From Diphasiastrum complanatum (lineage: Eukaryota; Streptophyta; Lycopodiopsida; Lycopodiales; Lycopodiaceae): a stretch of 62,000 bases of DNA. A program made the translations under genes and the position numbers. Below, in pieces: positions 36,677 to 47,449 of the stretch. A model generated the notes under the pieces. The model was not told the DNA's origin, did no database searches, and saw only the letters and a list, made by a program, of their open reading frames with translations. The number at the start of each line of letters is the position of its first letter. The first letter of the stretch is position 1. The stretch covers positions 5,713,653-5,775,652 of the forward strand of contig CM055097.1 in the NCBI GenBank assembly GCA_029204225.1, in the 5' to 3' direction.

Positions 36677-37637
36677 AAAACTTTTGATCTTGAAAGTGTA
36701 GGAAATAAATTTCTATCCGGTGAGATTACTGTTATTTTTTTGCTTAATGAGGTTCCAGCGACTGTGGCCAGCAACAAACACAATCCTAGTGAGCAGATGA
36801 ACGAGATGCATGACCCAGGTGAAGAGGAAGATTTATCCTCGGAGCACGAATCAGTCTTGGCTGTGCAAGAGGAAACAGGTGAATCCACATCAGTGGAGCC
36901 AGAAGATATAGATGAGTCCGATGATCTCGTGCTTCGAATCCATGGCCTTGCTCCAATCATCATTGATGGGCAAGAGTATGTGTTCATGCATGACTTGCAA
37001 CATATTCTCGGCTTGCGAGAAGATGAGATGCTGGCAGCATTGGTAAATTTGTAGAATGGCATTCCACTTTCAACCACACCCAGCCCGACGACACATATGA
37101 GAAGCTGATTGGGCTTGACACAGACACCACCGAGCAAGCACTGGCAAGAGTGCTTTGCCAATTGAAAACGCTTCAACCACTACCAGTTCAAACAAGGCCA
37201 TTCGAGGTACTCGAAGAAAAAACTGCTGACGTGAAGTACAAAGGCAAAGGAATTGAGCTTGCGCAAACCAAAGACATTGATGAAGGGACCGAGGCAAGTC
37301 TGACCCAACAATTCAACTTGCATATTTTTGCTATGTTTGTTTGTCTTCATTATACTCATTTTGCAATAATTTGGACCAATTGTAGGACGCAGTGGAGATT
37401 GATGCATTTGCAATGCGAAAGAGTGGCGTTTGGGAGAAAGTTGAAGCAGGAACTCTGGACAGGTCTATGGCCTACTACATTGGAAACTTGGCCAACAACT
37501 TTATTTTCTGCTTCAGCAACAATTACAGCCCAGAAGGACCGACGGAGCTTCTTAAATGCAAAGCACTCTCATTGGTGAGGTCGAGTTGTCATCGTCAGTG
37601 CCAAAGGCTTACTGTGTCCTTTGAAAAGCCGTTCTGA
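36677..37637 (+). pseudogene. Unknown multi-exon gene fragment
   Basis: The first part (to 37054) is acidic (EEEDLSSEHESVLAVQEETG) and includes DGQEYVFMHDLQHILGLRED. After a one-base shift near 37045 the frame continues EWHSTFNHTQPDDTYEKL up to 37293. A predicted GC-AG intron (37294-37385: GAG|GCAAGT ... TTGTAG|GAC) joins DEGTE to DAVEIDAFAMRKSGVWEKV. The tail includes YYIGNLANNFIFCFSNNYS. I do not recognise the family. The DLQHILGL segment is loosely like EDLRHMLGL in the gene at 39.97-41.3 kb. It directly follows the broken 3' LTR. Confidence 0.45.
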
Positions 37638-37928
37638 ATGATTTCTGCCCTGGATTCGAGACCCAGCTCATTCTCTCGGGTTTAATTGGCCCTTATGAGA
37701 ATGAGAGTGATGCTCCTAAATTAGCATTAGAAATGTTAAAACTAGTATTGTCATCAGAGAAGCGATCAGAGAAGCTGAAGTTCTCTCTGAAGGAAATGAA
37801 TCAAATGTGAATAAAGATTTTGTCGTTTTTTTCTTGTGGACTCTCCTAATTCTCTGTTGTAATTATATGATGTGCTTATTCATTGAATTTAGAATTTAAT
37901 TTTTTTTTCTTTGATAAAAATTTCTCGT

Positions 37929-38090
37929 CTTTTTTCCGTGGCTTGAAAATCACGCCAGGGCGTGACCAGGGGCCGTTTGACCTGGTCAAACGGGCCCTGG
38001 TCTCGCCTTGGCACAAAAATCATGTCCGTTTGACCAGGTCAAACGGCCCCTGGTCGTGCCTTGGCGTGATTATCATGCCATGTAAAAAAG
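37929..38090. repeat. 162-bp foldback (MITE-like) element
   Basis: Near-perfect 46-bp arms (37948-37993 and 38026-38071) are extended by imperfect outer arms (37929-37942 and 38077-38090), around a 32-base centre. Each arm contains its own palindrome CCGTTTGACCTGGTCAAACGG-like core, and the centre carries a third partial copy. No coding capacity. Confidence 0.9.
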
Positions 38091-38270
38091 ACCTATCTTA
38101 GCTACAACATGCTTAAAGAAACTACCATTCCCATAGTACTGAAAATTTTAAATCACTGCATTCACATAGATGGTACTAAAATTTTCAAATCATTGCATTC
38201 ACATAAATAGTACTAAAATCAGATATTAAACTCAATCACAACAATTTGCATTCACATAACCTGAAATTTT

Positions 38271-39502
38271 TCAAGATACTTGACACCAAATCTTCAGTAT
38301 ATTATAAATAAAATCATGTACATGATATTTTTGATCGCGCTCTCTCCTTAGCCTTCTAGCTAGGTGGAGATCCTTCGCGAGTATTGTGACTCTCTTCCCG
38401 TGTACTGCACACAACAATGAGTCCTCAAAAAGTTGCGTTAGGTACATTTCCGTAGACTCTCGTATTGCGGACACAACATCTGCCATAACTCTGTTCCCCA
38501 AGAAAAATTCATCGACTATTTCTTTTACAAGCCTCACAGAAGAGGCCCTAGGTATCAAAAATTTTATGAACTTCTGATAGCTTCGTTTATCTAGGAGCCA
38601 CTTTGCGATCCTACGCTTCCTACGCAGTCGAGGAGGTGGTGGCTGCATCCTGCGGAGCTCCTTTCCAACCCATGGTGCTGCACGAGGGGCCGGCCTACCC
38701 CTGCCATGCTCTACGGTCCTACTTGGGGCAGCTGCGGCAGAACTTGGAGGTGGTGGAGGTGGAGGTGGAGGCGGTGGAGGTGGAGGCAGTGGAGGTGATG
38801 TTGGCGGTGTGGGCAGTGGTGATGGCTGCCGAGCTGCAGGGTTCCGTCGCTTTGATGTAGAGCCTGCCTTGCGAGGATTCTTTCTCTTTTGCTCGTTTGC
38901 TCCTCTCCCTGACCATCTATGGGTTGCCTTCTGCTTCATCCTTGCTGTGCGCGACATCGGGGTGCCCTCATCAGAACCACCCACCAGCAATGACATCATT
39001 GGACTCATCACCAGGCCGTGACTTGGGGGTGACACGGTGGGTGTGGAGGCACCCAATATGCCTAAATTTGTTGTGTCCATGCCCATTGCTGGTGGAAATG
39101 GGTCAAAGAAAGAATCATTAAGAACCGGCAACTCACCCAATGCCGCAAGCTCCTCATCTAGGAACTTCATTGTTTCTTCCCGTTCAGTTGCCGTCGGGGA
39201 AGGGCTTTTTTGTCGTGGTGACTGTTGTTGCTGCTGCTAGTCCTCCTACTGTTGCTAGTCTTCTTGCTGCTGCTGCTCACTCTGGTCCTCCTGTGCAGCT
39301 ATTGTGCGGGCCATGTCCTTCTCAGCTTCACGCTGAGTGGCCGGATCTTCATGAAACGCTGTTGGGCTGCGACTCCTACTCCTGCTTCTGCTCCCCCATC
39401 TCTCTCTCTCTCATCGAGGGTGACTAGTACATCCCTATGGAGCAATGCAGTCACTCTAGGATCTCTAGCCGTTTGTTTTGTCCATGCCATTTCCTCCGAC
39501 AT
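38271..39502 (-). pseudogene. Histone H3-fold protein with very long N-terminal tail
   Basis: The 299-codon frame (39170-38271) ends in a histone fold at residues 196-277 (38585-38340). It contains SYQKFIKFLI, VRLVKEIVDEFF, AIRESTEMYLTQLFED, LLCAVHGKRVTI and KDLHLARRLRRERD. These match histone H3 block by block, with the alphaN-alpha1 to alpha2 spacing of ordinary H3 and no extra loop-1 residues. Upstream are a basic stretch (KRKNPRKAGSTSKRR) and an 18-residue polyproline run. Further 5', 39502 starts MSEEMAWTKQTARD, resembling the H3 tail ARTKQTAR. That frame is offset, and a Gln-rich connecting segment has three TAG codons among CAG codons (39200-39290). Canonical H3 is about 136 residues; this would be about 400. 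It could be a diverged H3 or centromeric variant, or a captured H3 gene now decaying. Confidence 0.7.
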
Positions 39503-39968
39503 TGGTTAGCTTTTGAAAACGTATCAGAGAACACAAGAGATGAAAAACAGAGAATCTAAAAAAACTAACACTCTGACAATTGAGGGATGAAGTGGAGAAA
39601 TGAGGACCCAAGCACCCTTATATAGGGAAGGGTTATATCTTTAGTAAGTGACCTTATAAAAGTTTTGGCCTCTTTTCCAAATATAGTATGTTCTTGTCTA
39701 GGCTCATGAGTAAAAATCCTAATTGCCGGTTAGCGGAAACCTTCAAAGAAAACCAGTAATAGTATTAAAATGCATATCACTAAACGATTAAAACCCTAAC
39801 AGGTTTCAACCTTGGACATCCACAAATGTACTAACAGGCATATAAAATGTGACAACGCAAAAGTAAAGTCAAAACATAACCAAATATATTAGAATAAAGT
39901 CAAAACACAACCAACTAATTGTGTTTTCTATTTTTCATTAGATAAAATCCTTTATTCCCATTGGACTC

Positions 39969-41310
39969 CTAATGTCCCTGTTTGTAAAAATAAAACACAT
40001 TCTGATCTTTTTCGGCTCGTCTCCGTATCTGCAAAACCAGACACAAAATTAATAATTCTATATGTATTCAACATTACTATTTAAGATTCAGGAATCTGGT
40101 GGAAATTAGGGGCTCACATTTTGTGCATTACGAGTGAAGACAAAATCTGCTGGCACATCAGCAAAAGTCAATCCAAGCATATGCCGAAGATCTTCTAGGC
40201 TACACTCCTTATTTATATGAATTTCTCGTATTTCATCATGGGGCAAAAGTATGGATATCTCCACTTCTTGCTGATTCGTCTCCGCATCCAGAGGGTCCCA
40301 TCAGCCATGACCAAACTTATATCGCCTATAGATGAAACTTAAGGAGCATGTTTGATGTGAAATATGATACCTTATGGTCATTGTTTCACAAGAGAGCTTA
40401 CACCACATTAAATCTCCTTTATGCTCCATTTCCTTTGGATCCCATGCGGCAAATATGTTATCCAACAGTGATGATTCTGTTGCTTTCCAAGCCCACATCG
40501 TGTTTGTTTTCCTAAAGGGGACCACCTTAAATATGGCAACAAATATGGTGATTGACACAGAGATGCTAGTGTAGACTCGTTTGGATCCGAATGTTGGCTT
40601 CATATTACCAATAATCTCTTTGAAAATTCGCCTCTTCGTCAATTCAATAGTCATTTGGTCAACATATGGCCACTCATGAGAATCGATCGCAGGCTCAAAA
40701 ATTGGTGCTAATTTGCCTTGGCCAAGGTTTTTTTTTTGGAAGTTCGTACATGTAATCGTAAAAGAAAATGCCCATTTTGATCAGGGCAGAGGATGCCAAC
40801 CCACCATATATTAGTTCTCCACATTTGGCGTGTATGGCGGAGAATTTTCCAGTGAAGGACTTCACGTTTTGCCAGTCGAAGCTATTTGAAGGAAAGACAT
40901 CTGCACCAGGCATTAATGCACCATTATTATCCATTACAATGACATAATAATAGTTCAAACATAATAGTTAACACAAGAATAAAAGAGGTGAGACATACAA
41001 TGTGACTATATGGTTCTATCAGCAACAGCCACATCCAATAAAATATCTCAACGCATGTATACGTGTTGCACATTTGCAAGGTATGCGCCGTTTTGGTCGA
41101 TCTTGAAATCGTGGATCCTCCTTTCCAATGGTAGTCTTGGTTGTTTCGCTTCCTCTTTGCAACCTTGTGAGTTCCTTTGCCTGATGGTTGCATGTAAACC
41201 CAGTCAAAAGTTGAAAATGTATGGGGCACCCAATGCTCATTGGAATCTTTGATGTGTGCAAGAATGGAAGCTAGTTGATTCTTGGGCTTTCTTGGTTGAG
41301 TAGAGGCCAT
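39969..41310 (-). pseudogene. Unknown multi-exon gene, partly decayed
   Basis: Minus-strand pieces read as one gene. Exon 1 from 41310 starts MASTQPRKPKNQLASIL and includes RNNQDYHWKGGSTISRS; it may end at a GTATGT donor near 40998. A second piece (about 40930-40735) has ADVFPSNSFDWQNVKSFTG and frameshifts in a run of ten A. A third (40700-40301) has PAIDSHEWPYVDQ, then KVVPFRKTNTMWAWKATESS. After a TGA it continues WDPLDAETNQQEVEISILLP and CSLEDLRHMLGL. A clean GT-AG intron (40029-40117, 89 bp) joins FTRNAQN to IRRRAEKDQNVFYFY and a stop at 39969-39971. Family not recognised. It lies about 470 bp upstream of the H3-fold gene on the same strand. Confidence 0.5.
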
Positions 41311-41533
41311 AATGGATGATGTAATGATAATGTAGGATATGCAAAATAGTGTGTGAGATCTTCAGATAAGGGTGTAGGAGAGCCAAAAAATCGCTAGTAG
41401 ATCATCGCCAGAGAGCTCCAGAGTTTGCACTTTGCTGAGGTGTGAATGGCGTCGAGGTGATGGCATTTATGGACACTATCGGCTGGGTTCGAACGCGATG
41501 GGACGTGTCTATTCGTTGGATTTTGAATGAGAA

Positions 41534-41883
41534 ACGTCGGTCGAGATTTGATGGAGTCGCGTCGGTCGAGATCTGAGAGAGTCACGTCGGTTGAGATTTG
41601 ATAAAAATCCATCGGTTGAGATCTGAACGAATCCCTCAATTGAGATTTGAGCAGATCCCGTTGGTTGAGATTTGAGCGGATCCATCGGTTGAGATTTGAA
41701 CGGATCCCGTCGGTTGAGATTTGAGCGGATTTCGTCGGTTGAGATTTGAGCGGATCCGTCGGTTGAGATTTGAACGGATCCCGTCAGTTGAGATTTGAGC
41801 GGATCCCGTCGGTTGAGATTTGAACGGACCCCGTCGATTGAAATTTGACAAAATCCCGTCGGTTGAGATTTGACAAAATCCCA
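41534..41883 (-). repeat. 25-26 bp minisatellite upstream of the unknown gene
   Basis: About 13 units with the plus-strand core GTCGGTTGAGATTTGA followed by GCGGATCCC or variants. It is the same core as the 30.7-kb array with a T/G and C/T difference. Open frames across it are artefacts. Confidence 0.9.
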
Positions 41884-41993
41884 ATATGAAGGAATGGATC
41901 TGTGTGATGCAAGTGAAGAACTTCAAGGGAAAAATATGACTATGGCCTAGAGTAGAAGTTCTTATGAAAAGAGTGTATCCCCAGGAATGTTTG

Positions 41994-42561
41994 TGTCAAA
42001 ATATTGGAAAAATCTATCTAATGTTGTGAGTAGGGGTCCTAAAAATGCCAAAGATGAATTAAGCTCTTTTGGCTTAGTAAAGACCCATCTTAGAATAAAA
42101 TATTCAAGGTAGGTAGAAGTAGAAACTCAAGCTACCATAGGAATTGCCATTTATACTTTACATGCCACATTTAATGCATGAAAAGACTAGGTGGCACAAT
42201 TAGACATAGTGAGGTGGCTTGAATAAGTCCAGATAGCGATTCACAACTCCAATTTAACTCAAAGTAGGAGGAGAGTCCATGGATCTATATATATGTGATG
42301 TACTCTCATTGAGAAAATGATGAAATTTGTGTGAATTGCAAATTTGGAGACAAGCTCTTTGTGCCCTCTCTCTCTACATGAGTTTTGTACTTTCTATTTT
42401 CTCTCTTTGGCCGAGTTGAGGCATTTATTATGCTAAGTTTCATGTTTTGTTGATAGATCTTGCTTGTAACACTACCAATGCTAGTCTAATCTTTATGGTA
42501 TTATTGGGCTTAGGAGATCAAAAGGACATGTGTAGGGCATCCCACACGTGTGAATTCAGCA
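41994..42561 (+). repeat. 5' LTR of element E
   Basis: 568 bases from TGTCAAAATATTGG to TTCAGCA, ending at the PBS. It has TATA-like CTATATATATG near 42283. The first 455 bases or so match the 3' LTR closely, with one small indel near 42237. Confidence 0.93.
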
Positions 42562-42573
42562 TGGTATCAGAGC
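42562..42573 (+). other. Primer-binding site of element E
   Basis: TGGTATCAGAGC directly after the LTR. Confidence 0.93.
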
Positions 42574-43247
42574 CTACCTAAGATTTACAAGCAAATCTAA
42601 TAAAAAAGTTTGCAGATTTGATCAGATCTCAAGCTAGGAATCTCTTAATTCTACTTTCTAGCTAGTTTGCAATTTTATGATGATTTAGAGCTGTAAACCA
42701 CTTTGAATGGTTTAGATCAGGTACTGTATGGAATTTCAGGTGTTGGCACGTGTGAAATCCGCCCATTTTTAGTTTGGTGGTTCTCTCCCACCTTAGATCC
42801 AAATTTCATGCAAATTAGGCCACTAGAAAGCTAGAAATGTGTGGAATATGATGTAATTTGAATCATGACAGTTGGATAAGCAAATAAGAAGTTATAAGCT
42901 TTTGAAGAGTTGTAGGTAGGGTGCCTAGACCTGTGGCAAATCATGTGTACATGTCATTTATTGCTTGAATGATCACAAAAATCATCCAGAAGTTGGACAA
43001 TCTCATCTATATGTGATTTAGACAAAATTTATAGGTTCTAGACAAATTGTTTCATACAAATAGATTGTATTTGAGTCAATTTGACATTTTTGGAGTATTT
43101 CACATGTGTGAAATTCAGAGAACCATAAATTTTGCCATACTTCATCTTTTTTGATGATTCACATCTTGTTATAAAGAGATTGTCAAGCTAGTGAGATCTA
43201 TCTCACAGTTTTTTGCTTAGTCTTACATAGGGTTTGGTTTTGTACCC

Positions 43248-43966
43248 TTGATTGGTCCCTATAGTGAGAAGATAAGCAATTTTTTCATCCATCTTTTTTT
43301 ATTTCCATCATTCTTTATGACTTCAATGGGTGTCTTTCTATTAGAAGCAAGTGAAAGATTGTCAACCTCCAATTACTCAATTTGGAAGGCTAGAATGGAA
43401 TCTGTCTTAATACTACAAGATGTGATGGATATTGTACTTGGCATTGAAGAAGAACCACAAATTCCTCAAGAAATTCCAAAGTACAAAAAGAGAGCTAGGA
43501 TGGCTCTGCATTATATTAAGATAAATGTCTCAAATGACATCTTAAGAGAAACCGGTGCATGCACTAATGCCAAATATGCTTGGGATACTCTCAAGTCCAT
43601 CTATGAGGCAAAGAATACTTCTAGACTTCTAACACTAAGAAACCAAAGACAAGCACAAGACAAGAAGTAAGAATCAACACCAACTCTCTTCAAGCAAGAA
43701 CAATCTTATTTCCAAGGAGAAAGGAGAAGAGGATGAGTCCTCTCAAGCTTCCGCATCCAAGAAGAAAAAAAAAAACATCAAGTGTTTCTTTTGTGGCAAG
43801 AAGGGGCATTATGCCACCAATTGCTTCAAGAAGAAGAGTCAATTCAAGCAAGCCAACATTTCTAATGAAGAGAAGGAAGATGCTCATGCAACTGATGGAG
43901 AGGGATCTCTTCTGGTCTCGAGTTTTTCTTCATCACCTTTCAAGAAGGATGATTTGTGGTATATAG
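43248..43966 (+). pseudogene. Gag and zinc knuckle of element E
   Basis: The frame 43248-43670 has NYSIWKARMESVL, KRARMALHYIKINVSNDIL and AKYAWDTLKSIYE, typical UBN2-type gag. The likely start is the MTSMGV methionine at 43318. After a shift and deletion near 43670, a frame carries CFFCGKKGHYATNC (about 43783-43825), one CCHC knuckle. The C-terminal helices of gag between them are shortened. Confidence 0.9.
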
Positions 43967-45331
43967 ATGGTGGAGCTTCCTCACATATGTGTAGCTCCAA
44001 GTATTCTTTTTCATCCATGTCACCTTATGAAGGAGCCAAGAAGTCCATCTACACAGCAAATGATCATGAGTGTGCTATTGAAAGCATAGGGACCATTCCC
44101 TTAAAGCTTTCATCATCAAAAGTCCTTTCTCTGTCTAAAGTATTTTTTGTTCCTAAGTTAACAAAAAATCTTATTAGTGTTGGGAAATTGTTTGATAGTG
44201 GACTAGATGTGAATCTCAATGTTGATACATGTACAATCAAGAAGCATGATGAGATCCTTGCATTTGGGTCTAGATATGGTGGAATCTACAAGCTTGATCC
44301 CAAAGAGTATGCTAACTCTTGTGATAGTGCTTTTGCTTCTCATATGTCTTTGGAGGAACTATGACATAGAAGGTTGGGGCATCCTAACTATAATTCTATG
44401 GCGTCTATGGTCAAGAAAGCCAAAGCTATTGGCTTGCCTAATCTTATCTCCAAGAATTTCAAGCCATGTGAGGCTTCTGCCATATCTAAGTCCCATAAGA
44501 AGCCTTTTTCAAAGTCATCCATCAAGACTACACATCCATTGGAGCTCATACACTTGGATGTGCACTTCTCATCTTCAAAGAGCAAGGGTGGTGCTACTTG
44601 CTTTGTAACTTTCATGGGTATATCTTCTAGCTTCAAAGTCTATGGTGTTTGACTATTTCCTAAAGTTCAAAGCTCTAGTTGAAAAGCAATTTTCATACAA
44701 AATCAAGATTCTTAGAAGTGATGGAGGTGGTGAGTACACTTCCAGTAAATTTCATGATTATTGTGAGCTTGAAGGCATTAAAAGGGAGTTTTCTTGTGCA
44801 TATACACCATCTCAAAATGGGGTGGCTGAAAGAAAGAATAGAACATTGTGTGAATGTGCCAAACCCATTAGAATTGAGGCGTCCTTGGCAAAAGACTTTT
44901 GGGGTGAGGCCATGAACTGTTCAAACTATCTTTGCAATCGACTCCCTCATGTAGCACTTGGAGGAAAGTCACCATATGAAGCACTTTATTTGAAGAAACC
45001 TAAGGTTGATCACCTTAGAGTATTTGGATGCATATGCTTTGTCCATATTCCCTTGGAAACGAGAAAGAAGGATGATCCTTGTGCAAGCAAAGGAGTAATG
45101 GTTGGATATTCATCCAACAAGAAAGCCTATCAAATCTACATGCTCTCTACTTCTAAAGTAATTGATACTAGAGATGTAGTTTTTAATGAAGAAGAAAAGT
45201 CCAATCTTGGAGGGGCCGAGATCAAGCAACCTCAAAATCTATCACCTTTTGTTATTGAAGACAATCAACATACGGAGGAGTCGAGATTCGAAGATGGAAG
45301 TCCTCGATTTTCACTCCTAGAAGACCCATGA
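43954..45331 (+). pseudogene. Protease and integrase of element E
   Basis: The protease has WYIDGGASSHM (DGG instead of the usual DSG) and LTKNLISVGKL. GAG-pre-integrase RRLGHPNYNSM lies just beyond a TGA at 44362. Integrase begins with ELIHLDVHFSS (Asp), then a shift near 44640. The second frame (44642-45331) has ILRSDGGGEYTS (Asp), SQNGVAERKNRT (Glu), DFWGEAMNCSNYLCNR and HLRVFGCICFVHIP. The zinc-binding half of integrase is damaged (CEASAISKS where a CxxC would be). Confidence 0.92.
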
Positions 45332-46962
45332 GGGAGAGATCCGAGCCTAAGAGGCTCACTTATGATGACAAAGAAAAACAAGTGGATCTTGATTCCACTT
45401 ATGCTTATTTTGTTTCTCACGAGGAGCCCAAAGATGTCCAAGAAGCCCTCAATACCAAGGAGTGGTATGAGGCCATGAAGATTGAATATGATATCTTGAT
45501 CACCAACCACACATGGGAGCTAGTGGATCCACCACCTAACATGCATATCATTGGATGCAAGTGGGTGTTCAAGATCAAGTACAATCATGATGGCTCCATC
45601 AACAAGTACAAGGCAAGATTATGTGCTAAAGGCTTTGCACAAATATATGGCCTTGACTATGAAGAAACCTTTGCTCCTGTAGCAAAGATGGTGACAATAA
45701 GAATCATAATCTCTCTGGCCTTATTTTTTAAGTGGAAACTGTTTCAACTTGATGTCTCCAATGCTTTTTTGAATGGCTATCTTGAGGAGGAGATATACAT
45801 GGAACAGTCTCAAGGATTTATCAAGGATAAATCTAAGGTGTGTTTGCTATTTAGAAGTCTTTATGGCTTGAAGCAAGCACCTAGATCATGGTATTCAAGA
45901 CTCAACAACTTTCTACTTTCATTAGGATTTGTGCTTAGTGACTATGATCTTTCTATGTACTTAAAGTTTGATGGTAGTAATATTGTCATTCTTCTAATCT
46001 ATGTAGATGAAATTATTCTTAGTGGAAGTTGTTTGATGCTAGTTCAAGAAACCAAAGATGCATTAGGAAAAGAATTCAAAATGCAAGATCTAGGAGAAAT
46101 CCATTACATTTTAGGCCTTGAAATTAATTTTCATAAAGAGTATGCTTTTATTTGTCAATCTAGAAATGTCTTTTCTATGTTGAGAAAATTCAATATGCAA
46201 AATTGTAAAGGCATAGATACTCCCATGGAGCAACATGTAAAAGATCCTATTAAAGGTGATGAAAGATCCTTTGAGGACATCACACTTTATAGGAGTCTTA
46301 TAGGCTCTTTAATTTGGCTTACTATCACTAGACCCGATTTGAGCTATTATGTGCACAAATTGAGTCAATTTATGCAAGATCCCAAGATCTAACATTGGAA
46401 GATGGCCAAGAGAGTTCTAAGATATGTATCTTCTACTCAAGATTATGGTTTATTGTACAAGAATGAAGATCTAACCATTGTTGGCTATTTGGATTCTGAT
46501 TTTGCAAGTGATAAAATGGACCAAAAGTTCATTAATGCATATACTATCTTTCTTGGAGGCAATCTTCCGTCTTGGCTTTCAAAGAAGCAAGATACCATAT
46601 CTCTATCTTGTGAGGCCGAGTACAAAGCAGTCACTACAACAACTAAAGATGTGCTTTGGATCAAGAGGTTAATCATGGAGCTAAAGTGCATCAAAGAGGA
46701 TGATCTTCCCTTGATCAAATGTGACAACATATCGGCACAAGATCTTGCAAACAATCCTATTTTTCATGCAAGAAGCAAGCATATCGAAGTGGCACACCAT
46801 TTTGTAAGGGAAAAGCTCATTGGAGGTGAAATCAACTTGGAACACATCGACACATCTTCATGTATTGTTGATCTTCTCACAAAGCCACTTTGCAAAAGTG
46901 CCTTCTCAAAGCATAGGTGTAATTTTGGTCTTATCTCAAGATCGATGCTTGATCCACATTAG
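45328..46962 (+). pseudogene. RT and RNase H of element E
   Basis: A 354-codon frame (45328-46392) gives a nearly complete RT: CKWVFKIKYNHDGS, KGFAQIYGLDYEETFAPV, FQLDVSNAFLNG, EEIYMEQSQGF, SLYGLKQAPRSWY and LLIYVDEIILSG. The catalytic YVDD reads YVDE, with the second Asp (46009-46011) replaced by Glu. A TAA at 46390-46392, where HW follows, splits off RNase H (46402-46962): GYLDSDFASDK, SCEAEYKA, IKCDNISAQDL, HARSKHIEV and DLLTKPL. One nonsense codon and the YVDE change would inactivate it. Confidence 0.94.
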
Positions 46963-46980
46963 ATACATTTTTAGGAGGAG

Positions 46981-47449
46981 TGTCAAAATTTTGGAAAAAT
47001 CTATCTAATGTTGTGAGTAGGGGTCCTAAAAATGCCAAAGATGAATTAAGCTCTTTTGGCTTAGTAAAGGCCCATCTTAGAATAAAATATTCAAGGTAGG
47101 TAGAAGTAGAAACTCGAGCTACCATAGGAATTGCCATTTGTACTTTACATGCCACATTTAATGCATGAAAAGGCTAGGTGGCACAATTAGACATAGTGAG
47201 GTGGCTTGAATAAGTCTAGATAGCTTGAGAGGTGGATTCACAACTCCAATGCAACTCAAAGTAGGAGGAGAGTCCATGGATCTATATATATGTGATGTAC
47301 TCTCATTGAGAAAATGATGAAATTTGTGTGAATTGCAAATTTGGAGACAAGCTCTTTGTGGCCTCTCTCTCTACACGAGTTTTGTACTTTCTATTTTCTC
47401 TCTCTAGTTGAGTTGAGACATTTATTATGCTTAGTTTCATGTTTTGTTG
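46981..47449 (+). repeat. Truncated 3' LTR of element E
   Basis: It starts right after the purine tract (TTTTTAGGAGGAG ending 46980) and matches the 5' LTR up to ATGTTTTGTTG. It then breaks into unrelated DNA about 110 bases before the expected end. Confidence 0.92.

Larger units (their letters stand above)
41994..47449 (+). mobile_element. Ty1/copia element E, nearly full length
   Basis: 5' LTR 41994-42561, PBS 42562-42573, gag, zinc knuckle, protease, integrase, RT, RNase H, polypurine tract at 46971-46980, and 3' LTR 46981-47449 (truncated). A few frameshifts and stops break the polyprotein, but all copia domains are present in the standard order. Confidence 0.95.

Noticed and set aside
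38271-39170. Calling the H3-fold protein a centromeric histone (CENH3)
   Set aside because: CENH3 usually has a longer loop 1; the spacing here equals ordinary H3. The long tail alone is not enough.
41394-41926. Minus-strand frames with repeated SQPTG and STDGI phrases
   Set aside because: Products of the 25-bp minisatellite; phase is not preserved between units.
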